NCBI GenBank assembly: GCA_030789695.1
Contig: CM061142.1
Span: 151,301,266 to 151,365,265 of the forward strand
Direction: 5' to 3'
Source of the DNA: Scilla litardierei
Lineage: Eukaryota; Streptophyta; Magnoliopsida; Asparagales; Asparagaceae
DNA length: 64,000 bases
Part shown: piece by piece, positions 50,858 through 63,215 of the stretch
Layout: every line of letters starts with the position of its first letter
Numbering within the stretch: position 1 is the stretch's first letter
Notes under the pieces: generated by a model
What the model saw: only the letters and a program-made list of their open reading frames with translations
What the model was told of the DNA's origin: nothing
Databases searched by the model: none
Program-made: the position numbers and the translations under genes

Positions 50858-52893
50858 TGGGTGGAAATAGAAAAAAGTATGTTTTCCCCAACAAGTGGTA
50901 ATCAGAGGTATTGTAAAGATCAGGAAAGCAAATATTAATCAGATCGAAATGTTGAAATTTAGTATTGGTGTGATGTTGAACCAAGTGGAACTATCCTATA
51001 GGAAGAAAGATTTCAGCTTATGTCAAACTTGTGCATTTATTATCATATTGGTACAATAAAGTTTAATCAGAGCTCTCTATAGTAAGAAGAAGAAGCCAGA
51101 AAAAGTGATGGATGAAGATTGAAAAGAAATTAGAGAACATCATATGATAATAAATACACAAGCTTTTCATTAAGATCGAGCTATATGAGATGAAGTTAAA
51201 GAAGAGTATAGATTTAAGAAGCTATTTGAACACCTTCATAATGTTTTGTACCCAACCCCAAAGGTTGGAAGTAAAGGTTGACAAGGTGAATAAGGCATTA
51301 CCATTGCTCAAGTATGTTCCATCTTCATTAAAAAATCTGAAGACTATGCTGTTAGTGTCCAAGAAGATATTGATGTTAGATGATGTGATGGCGGCAATCT
51401 CGGAGAGCGGACAGTTTTTGCAAATCGATGGAGGTTGAGGGAGACGGTCGAGCGCATGTAGTGAAGAAAGAAAGCAGAGTATTTTTGAGCTTTATTATAA
51501 GTCTAAAGGGAATTAACCATACTAATAAAAATTGCTATTATTGCAAGGAGAAAGGTCATATCTAGTTCAAATGTGAATGGGTAAAGGCGGACTTTCAATT
51601 TTTAAGGATTAGTTGAGCAAGCAGAATCATCTAGAGAACGGTGAAAGTATACCCCAACAAAGAAGGGTGCTCGGTTCTATGGCTGGAGAAAAAAGAGAGA
51701 AAACGCTCACATGGATAATTGGTTGCTTGATTCATGACGCTTATGCCATACGTGTTCAAGAAAGGAATGGTTTCATGTGTACAAATCGAAGAAGGGAATA
51801 TTGACTCTAGCCAATGGTACTGCCTTTAAGTTGCAGAGCAATGGCTTAGTGATAGTGAGATTGAGACAGTTTGATGGAAATGAGATGGGGGTCGATGATG
51901 TGAGGTATGTATTGGTACCATAATGACATTTTCCCCACTTGAAAGGCTTGACATAAGGGCTTTAGAATTGGCATGCACGAAGGAGAGAAAAGCGTTTGTA
52001 AGGGGAATTTGATCATGATAGAAGGGTTAAGGATATCAGAAAACCGTTATCGTTTGATGGGAGGCTCCATGCAAGTGGATAAGCTTGTTGAGCTAGGTGG
52101 AGAATCCAATAGTGGTGACGATGCAACGACGCGACGAGTGCCGTTCATCAAAGCCGATGACAAAGAGAATTCGAGTCAAGACAAAGATTGTAAAATTAGT
52201 GCCTCGAATTCTTCAAGGAGCCCAACATATTCTTGACAAGGTTGTAGGCAGAAGTGGTGAAGCAAGGATACCATTGCAGACAAGTCAACTTTATGAAGTT
52301 ACTGGGCTTTACATAGATGGAACCTGGAGACGGACATTTATTATTCGAAAGTTTAGTACATCAGCCTTTTAATAAGTCCAAGATTATGCGAATTGGACCT
52401 CAGAATGAAGAAGTTACATGTTGAGTCTACTTATGCCTAGTCTAAACTCGAACAAGATCCCATTTCCATCATGAGTTAGGATTTCTAACGTGAGAATAAA
52501 TTGGATTTCTAATAAAAAATTCTTGTGAGAGGTGAGTTCCAATATATTTAAGATTTTTGAGACTTATAAATCAAGAAACTTGAAGCTATGTACAGAGGGC
52601 ATCGGTTGATGCAAAGCAAGAAATGGAGGCAAGGAAAAAAGAAAGGGAGTTCTCGATTCTTTGCGAGGTCGTAGTTGAACACGAATTTGCTCATAAATTA
52701 TAAAGGATTGCAATGTATTATGAGAATTGGATAATGAATGTACGGAGAGATGTCTCCTCTTTGTAATTTTCATTGATGTAGTGCAATCTTTCTAAGGATA
52801 ACAAAACTACCAGTTAATTAGTGTGATTGGTCTTTGTTCGGATTTCTTCTGCGCGTTCCTTGGGCAGGAAACAGAAAAGGTCCGTTTCCCCTC
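50858..52893 (+). mobile_element. Copia copy B: primer region, gag, protease, 3' part and LTR
   Basis: It starts with the last 40 bp or so of the LTR (CTTGGGTGGAAATAG, then CCCCAACAAGTGGTAATCAG). The gag piece at 51190-51438 is followed by a broken protease region (about 51710-51900: NGTAFKLQSNGLVIVRLRQF). Integrase and RT are missing. A 3' part at 51973-52372 and an LTR to about 52893 follow. It is the companion of copy A. The protease and gag frames contain stops. Confidence 0.6.
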
Positions 52894-54315
52894 GTACAAT
52901 TTTTCCCTCCTACAATCAGATTTCAAATGCATCAGTATATTTAAACCCCACCATCAGCTATTTTGCTTTGGTGATTGTCCTCATAGTGAATTATGTCCAG
53001 CCTTCAGTCTATCTGTAAGTCTATGCTAACATGGTTCCTTCAGTGCATGCAGTCATACAGAATGCCCTTTTTCTTTAGACGTTAAAGTTTATAGGGCTAG
53101 CTTTTAGTTGTACTTGCCCAAATAAGAATAGACTTGAATCTAACACTTTAAACCCATGGGATCTTATCAAACTATTTGAGATGAAAAAGAGAAACAGAGA
53201 CATACTCATTGCCCTCACAATGACCAAGCTTAGTATGAAACCCTCTTCTTTTACAAAGTACAAACCCCTCCATTACTATTTGTAGGTCTTTCTAGACCTC
53301 CATCATGAATTATTATTGCCCAGGAGCCATGTGCACACATAGGCTTCTATTATAATTGGAATTAGATCAAATGATAAGGGTTTCCTTTGTAGTGGCCATG
53401 AAAATATTTGCATTATCTTTCATTTTGTGAAAGGGGAATCTTTTGTTGATAAAGCACACTAAGACAGTTGTGATGTAAGGCATGTTCTCTACATCTTAGT
53501 TGAAAAGAATCACTATATGTTAGTTAAGATAACCCAAAAGTGGTTATGGCCACATCAATCTCTCTGATATGTGTTGGTGCTCATCTTTGTCCTCCTCCCT
53601 CCCTTTTGCCACAAAATGCAGAAGGATGGTGTCACCATTGACTCAATTCGAAGCATCTTGGACCTTTATCTTCTGGCAGCAATAAAACCCACATACACTT
53701 TCAAAGTTTTTTGTTTTATTGATGAGTGGGACAATTGCTTGTGATGTGATAAGTGCAAAAAAAAAGGTGGAATAGCTTTCTTAATTAACAAATTAAGGTG
53801 ATAAGAGAATCACCCATGTTTGTCTTGTTTGTATGTGCAAGATTTTGGGATGAGAATCTTGAAGGCATTTCCATTGGTGGAGTTTGAGTGGGGAAAGGAG
53901 CTAGTGTTAGAATGGGAGCTACAGAGAACTTTGATGAGGAGATCAGATTGGTATGGTTGCATGCTTAATATAATTGGAGCAAGGCTTCTTAGTGTCCACA
54001 GTCAATATAATTTGAGTATTTTTGTAACTGTGGAATGTGGATTCTATTGTTTTATCATGTAAATTTTGGGGGGCACATATTTTGTTCAGGGCTGTTATTC
54101 TATTCAACTAACATTACTAGTTTGTTTTTTAGCTGGGACCTGATGATTCCATGAAAAAGGAGCCATCATATCATTCATATCTGATATAGTTTGATATAAG
54201 AAAAAGATAGAGTCTTGCTGTTATTTTTGGGCGGTCCATTGGTGAAGGTTATTCTGTTACTGGGCCTGTCTGAAGCAAAACCTCACATTACACCAAGTCA
54301 AAGAGGAGAGATAGA
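52894..54315. other. Non-coding DNA between transposons
   Basis: I recognise no gene or element end. Short frames (53820-54062) lack domain features. Confidence 0.5.
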
Positions 54316-54511
54316 GTCATGTTGTGACCAATGTTACAACATTAGATACGACACAGAACGATGTTGCTGCAGATGTTATGACACCAGACTCGACATTTCT
54401 CGACAATCAATGTGAGCAATCTGTGCCAAATTCTTATGAATCTTCCTCCAGAACTATCAGATTATTACATCGCCACTCTTCTCGCCGCTCATCCTCCACC
54501 AGCAACATCGG
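54316..54511 (+). pseudogene. Sirevirus gag-linker fragment
   Basis: It has the same open frame as 28695-28885, with substitutions in about one base in ten and a few small indels. The Ser/Arg-rich stretch RHSSRRSSSTSNIG is followed directly by integrase sequence. Confidence 0.7.
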
Positions 54512-55546
54512 TGTGTTAGAGAGCATGAATCGCACTTTGTTAGACATGGTGCGATACATGGCATGTGACTCTGAGTTACAATCCTCCCTCTGGGTTAAGT
54601 CCCAAATAATAATGCCTAGGTTTTGATAAGGTTTTATGAGGACCTTATCGATAAGATATTCATTAAATCAATCGTTAGGAAGTTAAAGGCTTAATCGAGT
54701 CTCGTGAGACGAAGAGTCGAGTTAGGCATCATAGTCGATGATGGTCTAGATAACTTCCAGGATGAAAATCAGAGTAGGGACTCTGACTAATAACATGATG
54801 CAATCTGAAGAGGTCCGTGCATGTAAATAAAGTATGGACTTTAGTTTATGTGCCCAAAGAAAATGTTTCTTATTGTCTGCAAGTAAATCTTCAAGTTAGA
54901 AGATTGGTGCAGAAAGAAAATAGAGAAGTACACATTATGTTGGTTGAAAACAGTTTTCATCCTGACTCCTATAAACGGATTATGATGAAACTGTCTTGCC
55001 GACAGATTTGTACGGATCTACTCGGACCAACCTCGATGTAAATGCTCATGATAACCATGAAAATCGTAACATTCATTTATAATCCGTTTTTCTAAATATG
55101 ATTTAGAAGAACGAACTTATATGAATTGGCCAGAGAGTTTTCAAGGTCAATGGGAGCGAATAAAATACATGTGAGGCATCAAGGGGCTGGAACATATGTT
55201 TTGACAAAGTGGTCAAAGAGTTTGACCTTTTATCAGAAATGAATATAGAAATGAATATAAACCGTCTAAAATAACCAGTAACTTATTTTAAATTATTGTC
55301 GTAAGGTACGATGAGCTGGATGAGATCCAGAAAAATTAAATATTATGGATTCCAAGGGACCAAGAGAATTATTTGGATGAGATTCAAATGTATGGTCTAA
55401 TATGAACATAGAAACCTCTTAAGTCTATACAGTAAACGATTTAGCAGATCCACTCACAAAGGCTCTACCACATGAAGTCTAGAAAGACTTATGTGTAAAA
55501 TACAGTACGAGATACCTGATAAATGGGCCTGAGTGCAAGTGGGAGA

Positions 55547-56622
55547 TGTTGGGAGATGTATGCCCTCGAGGCAATTTATCTCTGTGTAATTGTACAAACA
55601 TCTAGTTCAAAATTACAGTAAGATGTATGGTAAGAATTTATCTCTAAGTTAAATCATAATGTAGTAATCATTAGAAACTTAGGTAAAGTCCTGAGACTTA
55701 ATGCAAGGTCAAACATGTATCGAGATGAGGATCTCGATCATGGAGAAGTGCTTGACCGTCAGTAGCATAAGTCTAGAAACGTTCGTGGTCGTAGATGTTT
55801 TGAGAAAAGGATATCGAATCATCAGATAGACCATTGTGTCTTAGTCTTCACAGTATAGCGGTGACGATGATCTCTTGGTCGTTCGACTTGGCAAAGTACG
55901 GAAACGAGACACATGTACTCATTGGAGAATGAGTTCACTGAACGACCCAACGAGAGTTATCATATGGTTATGATTGACCAATCTGTCAATGATAACTCTT
56001 AGTGATGATAGGCAAGTTGATCTTTTGACTTGATGTCATTGTACGAACCTGTACGTGAATGGTGTCACTAAAATCTCTGACCTAGCTTCGAGGCAATGCC
56101 CGTCGAAAGGTCTTTGGTTGGGTGACATTTGAAGTGTGCGAGAAGAGTAATGACCAAGATATGATTCGTCTCTCCCAGTCAATGGGGGTTAGTGTCGTAG
56201 TGTTAGTTTGGTCTTTAGTGAAAACTCTGGCCAGAATATGTTGGAAGATGTCCAACATTATTTGACTAAAGATCGTTGGAACTAACCGGCTTCAAGCTAT
56301 TGAGGTTGACAATTTGACCGTACTCTAGGCTTGATGTTAAACGACATAGTTTTGATGAAGAGACTATAATTGCAGAATTCTTCACAGACATAGTCAGGGT
56401 GGTCCCGACAATACTCATGTCAGTGAGTTAACCATATAGTATGATACTGAAACATGGACGACAACTACTGCTTGTGGTCACTGCCGTCTGGGGCTTCGAG
56501 CCCCACCTGTAGTAGGGTCAGGCTGTAGGGTCTCACACAGAGTGCAACTTTCGTCAAGTAATAGGTAGAAATATTAGGGAGAATATGCATTTGATGCAAG
56601 GGATAGAAAACCACAAAGAGTT
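55547..56622 (+). repeat. 3' LTR of chimeric copia, truncated by a nested element
   Basis: It is a homologue of 22097-22756 plus 24026-24380, without the MULE. It gives the empty-site sequence for the MULE insertion (GGTCTTTAGTGAAAACTC). The LTR end is not reached before the Athila-like element begins at 56623. Confidence 0.8.
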
Positions 56623-57949
56623 TGCAACGTCTCAAAAGATGTGAGCGTTACTCCCAAGTGTAGGAGACCGAACAAGTAATAATCCTGGTTAGTCCAGGTA
56701 CCGTATCCATGGGACAGCTGACCTGCAAAACCACGAATTTCAATTTATAAAGAGTAATAATACGATGAAAAGCAACCACCTTTTAAAGGCGAGAATCGTA
56801 TCATGGGGTTTTAATACTAAAAACAATTTAAGATAATTACGGTGAAGTCGATGATATGGTATCAATATGAAGAATATGTGTCGGTTGTGATTTCGTTTGG
56901 GTGTTTGCAATCTATAATTATTAACGTCTTTTCTATAACTCAACTTTCATCCGGCTAGGGCATTAGAACGTTGAAAAATATAGAGATAAAGTGCATAAAA
57001 TAGTGCCAATGAGTTATCACGTATATTATCAATTTCATGATGAAAATACGCACAAGTGCCCTATCGGTTCACGATACGTCTGCTAGGATCGCATCACGAA
57101 TAAGCCTTACTCAGGTCATATTCGATTCAAGTATGCCCACGTCTCCGAAGAACATATCCAAATATAGCATATGTAGAAAACGACAAAATACACGATATGA
57201 CGTGAATATAGAGCGAAAAGATATTAAAATCAAAGATTACATAGCCCTAACTACATCACAACCAACACATATAAGAATTAGCCAAGCATTGAGAGAAAAG
57301 ATTCAATCTTTATAAATAAAAACATCATCTTCAATCTCTAATACAAGAATCTAATCCAATACAATAAGAAAGTTGAGATTTTTTATCACCAAAGCCTTCA
57401 ATTGAACCCTAAAATCAACTTTAAAGGCTACTGCCGATTTTTCCTGTTGCTGAAACCTTCTCCCTGACGTGCTCCTTGGAAATACGCAAATTTTGAGTAT
57501 TTATACGAATTTATTCGACGTCGTTGATGCCCCAAAAGTCCTCAAAACCGCGTATATATAGGCGAAGGATTCCTATTAGTTTTAGGACTCGAAATGGGTC
57601 AAAACCCGCTAAAAACCGTGCTCAGACATGCTTCTGCGCATGCTGACGTCGTCATGATGTCATACATGCCTTTTTATGGTATTCTGCATTTAAAAATTCA
57701 TTGTAATTTGCACCGATCTCAGAAAAATACGAATAAATAGTCGTTGGAATCGTGAGATCAAGATCTTCGCATGAAAAATATGAGAATGCCAAAATACTCA
57801 ATAAAATTCTGTTTTGTGCTTAAATCAAGTGATTGCTCTAGTAAATGACGATATTCAAAATACGATTATATTAGAGACCAAATACGTACCATATATGCGC
57901 AAAATGGGGCTAAATGAGGTGTTTAATATGCAATATTTACCCCGAATCA
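56623..57949 (-). repeat. 3' LTR of the Athila-like element
   Basis: This is a 1,327-bp LTR. On the minus strand it starts TGATTCGGGGTAAATATTGC next to the polypurine tract. It is very similar to 60302-61378. Confidence 0.85.
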
Positions 57950-59239
57950 CAACCCCCAACTAGCGATTTGCTAGTCCCTAGCAAAAAGAGCGATTAATTC
58001 GGATGATTAATAAAATATTAAATTCTATCAATCGCTTATGACATGGCTCAATAATGTGTATTCCAAAATGATTTTGACCATCAATATACACAATCCATGA
58101 ATTAAATCAATCACATAATATTTTCTCTAATTTAATTTGAACAAATAACATACAAGCATTGTTTTGCGTAAGCTAAAGTGTAACATAACGTCATATCATA
58201 ATTTTCTTATTTCCAAGGATTTGGTATCTCATAGATATCGTTCAAATCATGGGTATTGAAATTTGCTTGATTTATTCACCATTTCTTTTTCTTTTCTTTT
58301 CTTTTTTTGACGACGTAGAATGATCAATGTAACGAGTTTTCAATTAATGACTCCTAGGCCAGACGAACTTCGTGCATTAGGTTTAGAACATCCACTCGAA
58401 CTTAATAACTCGAGTCATCTAAGTTTTATTCTCTTTTTTTGAATGCACTTCCCATTCATCCATCTTTCGACGCGAATCTCCAATGCTTCCTGAGGCACGA
58501 AGACCCGGCTAATTAATAAACTCAATGGAACGGTGCATTTTTTCTTTTTCTCATTTTTTTTCAGTTTTTTTTGTAAGCAACTCAACACCCATAAACATGG
58601 ACATAAACTTTAGAAACAATAGCCAAATTCCTCTTCATCTCGAAAATTAATCCAATCAATCATGTCCACTTAAAACTTAAGCATCACAATAACTTGCATG
58701 AAATAAATTCAAACTATTTCGAGATATTAATCATGGCAATTGAAAGTTTTCAAAACCGACATATTAATGATTAATTCCATGTGGGAAAAAAAATTAATTC
58801 AAGCCATAAACAATTTTTAGAACTTAATTAATGCATACATCCAATAAAGTGATAAGTGAAGGGGGTTTGAATGATGAGAATTGGTGATTGATTCTTTTCT
58901 CTCATTTTATTTTTTTTTAAAAATAAAAAATCCTAAGGTCTCATACACTCCCCCCAACTAAAGATGGACATTGTCCTCAATGTCGAAAAGGGTACGAGTT
59001 TATTCAAAAGCAAACATCCTAAAAAGCATGAAAAAATCTACACTAATGGAAAGAACTCACCATAGTCAAATAGCGGATCAATGATGTTTAATGGTGGATG
59101 AAGTTGTTCTATATGTTCCTTGCGCTCCTCAGCCAATATTCTTCCTCCACAAGCTAAATCAGGCCACGTAACACAACTCCAAGCATCTCTATGAAGTGAT
59201 TACATATGTTCTGCATGAGATGAGTTATGTCAGTACAAT
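57950..59239 (-). other. 3' non-coding internal region of the Athila-like element
   Basis: This is AT-rich with T-runs (58280-58320, 58540-58580) and no frame of note. It follows the polypurine tract. Confidence 0.6.
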
Positions 59240-60075
59240 TTAGTCTAAAATTCTTTGCATAAACATATTCCAAATATAGTCATCAAAGTAAGTAAAATTA
59301 AATAAAGCATGCTGATGACTACTCTCTGAAAGAATTGCACTACTTTTGGTATGATGCTCAGCGATGGAGAAGGATGAATGATTTTGGGAAAAAACTGGGG
59401 GAAAGAGTGGTTCGGGCTCCATATCGATAATCTCTAAACTCAAGTCCATTGCTATCTCCTCCTCCTGTTCATCCAACATTGCTAGCTCGTCCTCTCCTCT
59501 GCACACACTTCCAGCTATGTTAATTTTCTGATTTGTGCTTTCATCGTGACATGGATCGCCCGATATACCTGCAATAGAAGATGAACTCATATTAGATTCT
59601 TGAAGTTGAATTTCAAAAGAATTACTTTCTTCTAAGCAAGTGGCAATCAGAGTAAGATTTTTAATGGATTGTTGAATTTGCTGACTCAGAGCAAGGAAAT
59701 TTTCTTGGAATTGATGGGATTTAGCCTCCTGTGTCTGAATGAGCAATGGAACTTCCGCTTTCAAGGGTTGCAAGGGTACGTCTACGCTTTGCTCTCCTTG
59801 ATCAAGGCATGCCCAAGTGTCGTCGCAAGAAGGCTCTGTTGAATCACGCTCTGAAGTCTCATTAATGATCTGATCAGTCTCTTGTAAGGACTCCATGTAT
59901 TTCCACGCCTCTGTCAGCGTCATGACTCCCAAAAATTCCTGCAGCTGTGGTCGTAGTCCATGAGCTCTTTCTTTGTGTACCCATGTTGCGGATAGCTCAA
60001 AACTATGTCTGTGAACCTCCTCCAGGCCTGAAAGAAAGTTTCATAGTCTCTCTGATTGAAATTAACGATCTTGAG
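59240..60075 (-). pseudogene. Gag-derived frame of the Athila-like element with a novel C-terminal extension
   Basis: On the minus strand from about 60070, VNFNQRDYETFFQAWRRFTD and SYPQHGYTKKELMDY resemble the retrotransposon-gag domain. One frameshift at about 59955 leads into LQEFLGVMTLTEAWKYMESL, the domain end. From there an open frame of about 220 residues runs to 59240. It is acidic, Gln/Ser/Glu-rich, without zinc knuckle or other motif I know, and ends NFTYFDDYIWNMFMQRILD. It contains a predicted helical QENFLALSQQIQQSIKNL stretch. The frame 59240-59932 is the longest intact one in the element. Confidence 0.6.
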
Positions 60076-60301
60076 CTTCTCTATTCTATATGCTTGTGTA
60101 CAACATCGTACTCTGCATCACACCAATAATATATTCCATATAAATTCATGTATTCCATTTTTTTTCGTATTTTTAAAGGAAAAAAAGAAGCTAATAAAAT
60201 CCCTAAGCCATACGATGGAAGGATCTCACCGAATATTCCTCCTTACAAACTGAAATCGTCGATAACAAGTATTGTTATCACCGGCAACGGCGCTAAAAAC
60301 T

Positions 60302-61378
60302 TGACTCATCTCAAAAGATGTGAGCGCTACTCACAAGTGTAGGAGACTAAATAAGTAATAATCCTGGTGAGTCTAGGCATCGTATCCACAGGACAACTGA
60401 CCTGCAAAACCATGAATTTCAATTTATAAAGAGTAATAATACGATGAAAAGCAACCACCTTTTGAAGGCGAGAAAATCGTATCAAGGGTTTTAAATACTA
60501 AAAACAATTTAAGATAATTACGGTGAAGTCGATGATATGGTATCAATATAAAGAATATGTGTCGGTTGTGATTTCGTTAAGGTGTTTGCAATCAATAATT
60601 ATTAACGTCTTTTCTATAACTCAACGTTTCATCCGGCTAGGGCCTGAGAACGTCGAAAAATATAGAGATAAAGTGCATAAAATAGTGCCAATGAGTTATC
60701 ACGTATATTATCAATTTCATGCTGAAAATACGTACAAGTGCCCTCTCGGTTCATGATACGTCTGCTAGGATCGCATCATGAATAATCCTTACGCAGGTCA
60801 TATTCGATTCAAGCATGGCCACGTCTTCGAAGAACATACCCAAATATAGTATATGTAGAAAACAATAAAATACGCGATATGACGTGTACATAGAGCAAAA
60901 AGATATTAAAATCAAAGATTACATAGCCCTAACTACATCACAACTAACACATATAAGAATTAGGTAAGCATTGAGAGAAAAGATTCAATCTTTATAAATA
61001 AAAACATCATCTTCAATCTCTAATACAAGAATCTAATCCAATACAATAAGAAAGTTGAGATCTTTATCACCAAAGCCTTCAATTGAACCCTAAAATCAAC
61101 TTCAGAGGCTACTGCCGATTTTTTCCTATTGCTGAAACCTCCTCCTGACTTGCTCCTTGGAAATACACAAATTTTAAGTATTTATACGAATTTTTTCGAC
61201 GTCGTTTGATGCCCCAAAAGTCCTCAAAACCGCGTATATATAGGCGAAGGATTCCTATTAGGTTTAAGACTCGAAATGGGTCAAAAACCGCTAAAAACCG
61301 TGCCCAGACCCGCTTCTGCGCATGTTGACGTCGTCATGATGTCATAAATGCTTTTTAATGGTATTCTGCATTCAAAAA
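60302..61378 (-). repeat. 5' LTR of the Athila-like element, interrupted
   Basis: It matches 56623 to about 57700. The last 250 bp or so are displaced beyond the inserted copia LTR at 61379 and lie outside the window. Confidence 0.85.
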
Positions 61379-63196
61379 TGTAAGGACCCTGGCTATGGAG
61401 AAAACACTAGAAGGGGGTTGAATAGTGTTTAAGCAATTTAAAAAGATAGTTGCACCAATTTAAATTCTAACCAACAATATAATGCGGAATGGAAATCAAA
61501 CCCAAAATGAAACGCACGCAAACGCAGAGATGTTTCAAGGGTTCGGATTACCCAAGTTACTTCTCGACTTGTTCCCGGTAATCTTACGTCCCTTCCAACC
61601 GGATACCTCCGGATACTCAAGTTAGAACCCTAACTTGAGGTTGCCTTAAAACACACTTGTAGCAACCCTTCAAGTGAAATCGAAATACAATCCATTGACC
61701 TTGACTCCCACAACTTGGGAGCAAGCAAACCGCGCACAACCCGAGTGCAAATTCAAATAACGAAAGTTATGAAATATGAAAAACAATACTTACAATCACA
61801 TATGCCTTGAAGTAGAACTTGAAGGAGAAGTGTGTTGTGTGTTGAAAACTCTCTTGGAAAAGAGGAGAAAGCCCTTTCTCTTGACTGCACCAAATGCCTA
61901 GAGGATAACTCTTTGGTTCTAGGTTGGAGAGCAAGAGATCAAAGATAGGAATTCTTAAGGCTTTGGATTTGAGAGCTTTTAAACTTGAGAATGAAAGCTT
62001 GAGAGATTTTAATCAATAGCCTATGTAACCTTTCAATGGAACAGTAAAAGCCCCCTTATATAGGTTTCTCAAATCCACAAAACAGATTAGGCAAAAACCC
62101 TTTAGGAATCCGTGAGAAAAATCTCAACGGATAGAATCTGCGCTCGTGACAGTCGACTGTTGAAGAAACCACAGTCGATTGTTGCGCAGTCAGCAAGGGT
62201 AGGTGAGAATTTATAACGGTAAATTACCACGTGGACAGTCGACTGATGAAGTAGAGACAGTCGACTGTTAAACCAACAGGCGACTGTAAGTCCTTCGACA
62301 GGCGACTGGCCGTAAGATGGGTAATTTAAAGAATTCTGGAAATCTTCTGAGATAACAGGACAGACGACTGATGAGGATAAAACAGTCGACTGTTACGCAG
62401 AACAGGCGACTGTCAATCTTTATACATACGACTGTCAAATACCCTGAGAATTTCCAGAGAGCTGAGTCAACAAATTGGCTCACAGACAGACGACTGTTGC
62501 AGCATAGACAGTCGACTGATACAATGGACAATCGATTGTATATACAACATTAGTTGACTGGCTATAGAAAAACAGATCAACAAAGTTTGGGCAAAGGATA
62601 GACATGCGACTGATTTACAAAACACAGTCGACTGTCACTTGGACAAGCGACTGCAAATCGTTCATGAGTCGCCTGAGTGAAATAAGACAGAGAAGCCCAA
62701 AACTAGATTGTAAAAATTTGTGCTTAACAGGCGACTGTAGAACAAAACACAGTCGACTGTTTTTGAGACAGGCGACTGTAACGTGTTCAGCAGTCGACTG
62801 TTATTAACAATACAGACACAATCAAAAGAGAAAATGAATTGGGGTCAAAAGACAATTGATCTATTGATGTCCTAAAACTGAAATGAGGATGTGTATGTGT
62901 GCTCCATCAATGTTCTACTTCTAAGCTACATACTAGAAGAGATAAAATAAGTTTACATTGACGAATTCTCTCTTCTATCCAACGTATGATCTTGAAGTCT
63001 TCATGGAGCTTCAATCACCATCCCGATCATCCAATGCATTTCATTTGCCTTCAATCAACTTTGAGTGTCATCCATTGCAAGTAGATCTTCATAATAAGCT
63101 TAGGCAATGGATGAACTGCAAAATAGGGGGATTAGTCACAAGTATTTATGTTTGCTCATCATTAACACCAAGTAGGGAGAAGTCCAATACTCAACA
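61379..63196 (-). repeat. 1.8-kb LTR with about 22 CAGTCGACTG-type palindromes
   Basis: Between 62150 and 62810 words such as CAGTCGACTG, CAGGCGACTG and CAGACGACTG recur about every 25 bp, grouped in sets of about four. The rest of the LTR is AT-rich, with little CpG. Confidence 0.85.
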
Positions 63197-63215
63197 TTCT
63201 CCCCCCTTTTGATGT

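Larger units (their letters stand above)
47638..50860 (+). mobile_element. Copia element inserted in copy A, truncated in RT
   Basis: The LTR at 47638 to about 48365 is followed by CCCAATAAGTGGTATCCAAG, a modified primer site. Gag begins at 48422, then protease, integrase and the start of RT, which breaks off at about 50857 against the LTR end of copy B. No 3' LTR is present. The domain wording resembles the Tnt1/Angela type of copia, an inference. Confidence 0.8.
54316..56622 (+). mobile_element. Chimeric decayed copia: Sirevirus gag-linker piece fused to another family's Pol and LTR
   Basis: 54316-54511 is nearly the same as 28695-28885 ([13 protein letters not shown]). It runs without spacer into integrase of the family at 20022 (ESMNRTLLDMVRYM at 54513). 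RT (54817-55180) and RNase H-end (DLADPLTKALPHE at about 55440) relics follow. The LTR at 55547 starts TGTTGGGAGATGTATGCC and is the same family as 22097. It is cut at 56622 by the next element. Confidence 0.7.
56623..61378 (-). mobile_element. Athila/Tat-like non-autonomous LTR element (minus strand)
   Basis: The LTR at 56623-57949 and a second LTR starting at 60302 share CTCAAAAGATGTGAGCG, CAAGTGTAGGAGAC and GCAAAACCA. On the minus strand TTTTTAGCGCCGTTGCCGG (about 60281-60299) is the Asp-tRNA-type primer site of Athila-like elements. A polypurine tract AGTTGGGGGTTG (just right of 57949) precedes the 3' LTR. The internal part is only 2.3 kb and holds a Gag-derived frame. There is no Pol. 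The right LTR is broken by the LTR at 61379. Confidence 0.85.
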
